Part shown: piece by piece, positions 63,773-64,000 of the stretch
Layout of the letters: each line of letters starts with the position of its first letter
How positions within the stretch are numbered: the first letter of the stretch is position 1
Source: Rotaria socialis
Lineage: Eukaryota > Rotifera > Eurotatoria > Philodinida > Philodinidae
Length of the DNA stretch: 64,000 nt
Reading direction: 5' to 3'
NCBI GenBank assembly: GCA_905331475.1
Contig: CAJNYU010002272.1
Location: 248,001 to 312,000 of the forward strand
The notes under the pieces: model-generated
The model's input: the letters and a program-made list of their open reading frames with translations, nothing else
What the model was told of the DNA's origin: nothing
Databases searched by the model: none
Made by a program: the position numbers and the translations under genes

Positions 63773-64000
63773 CTTGAGAAATCAAAATAGCAAATAGCAG
63801 TATATATATATATCTATATACGAGTGTAAATTAATCGTCACTAAAGAAAAAAAAAATGTGCGGATAAACGAGTGTGAAAACGGCTATTGCTTCAATAGCA
63901 CTTTTTCTTTTCGCTACTTTTTAAATGACTTTGATTTCTTTTCTTTTTTCTTCTTCTCTTTTTTTGTAAGCACATCTGTTCAGCGACAAGGTGTGACGGA

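Larger units (their letters stand above)
53197..64000. other. Long non-coding stretch, no gene recognised
   Basis: 10.8 kb without a recognisable exon, RNA gene or transposon. The left end presumably contains the 5'UTR exons and promoter of the EAG channel (a possible acceptor at 53215-53216). It includes CT (53322-53353) and AC (56173-56197) microsatellites, a 32-bp tandem duplication (63307-63371) and a TA-rich palindrome (63731-63772). Confidence 0.55.

Overview
This window reads as nuclear DNA of a small-genome animal, most likely a bdelloid rotifer. It is strongly AT-rich. Coding regions are split by many GT..AG introns, mostly 50-70 bp. It carries animal-specific genes (polycystin-2, an EAG potassium channel, TBPL1/TRF2, a dynein regulatory complex subunit) and an F-box gene of the divergent kind that is heavily expanded in bdelloids. 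The species call is inference from these traits; the genes rest on family signatures plus splice joins that stay in frame across every exon.

Layout: 675-1994 (+) is the C-terminal 60% of PIG-A (GPI-anchor synthesis). It is followed after 52 bp by an F-box gene (2047-6178, +). The 2.3-kb first intron of the F-box gene holds an antisense intronless gene for a secreted, probably GPI-anchored protein (2679-3599, -). About 9 kb with no recognisable gene follows. At 15130-16867 (+) is a GT-A-like glycosyltransferase with an N-myristoylation signal, preceded by a 5'UTR intron built from a (TC)n(TG)n microsatellite. At 19183-20897 (+) is TBPL1/TRF2 with a long low-complexity N-terminus. At 22609-24472 (+) is an unrecognised Gln-rich protein with a repeated 22-residue motif, and 115 bp later TTC27 (24588-29855, +, 23 exons). 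At 30975-31538 (+) is an orphan intronless gene, tail to tail with EFCAB2/DRC8 (31623-32362, -). RAB11 lies at 35590-36534 (-), an intronless SLC3A2/4F2hc-like transporter heavy chain at 40110-41672 (+), polycystin-2 at 42225-45423 (+), and convergent to it the EAG-type KCNH potassium channel (46970-53196, -). The last 10.8 kb shows only simple repeats and small palindromes.

The genes are mostly unrelated housekeeping or neuronal/ciliary functions, not one pathway. Points of linkage: PIG-A lies beside a predicted GPI-anchored product. Two head-to-tail pairs (PIG-A/F-box and the orphan/TTC27) are tight enough, with a 3' splice acceptor just before the downstream ATG, to suggest spliced-leader operons. 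Polycystin-2 and the EAG channel are convergent neighbours. The most unusual protein-level observation is polycystin-2 with the selectivity-filter aspartate replaced by isoleucine.
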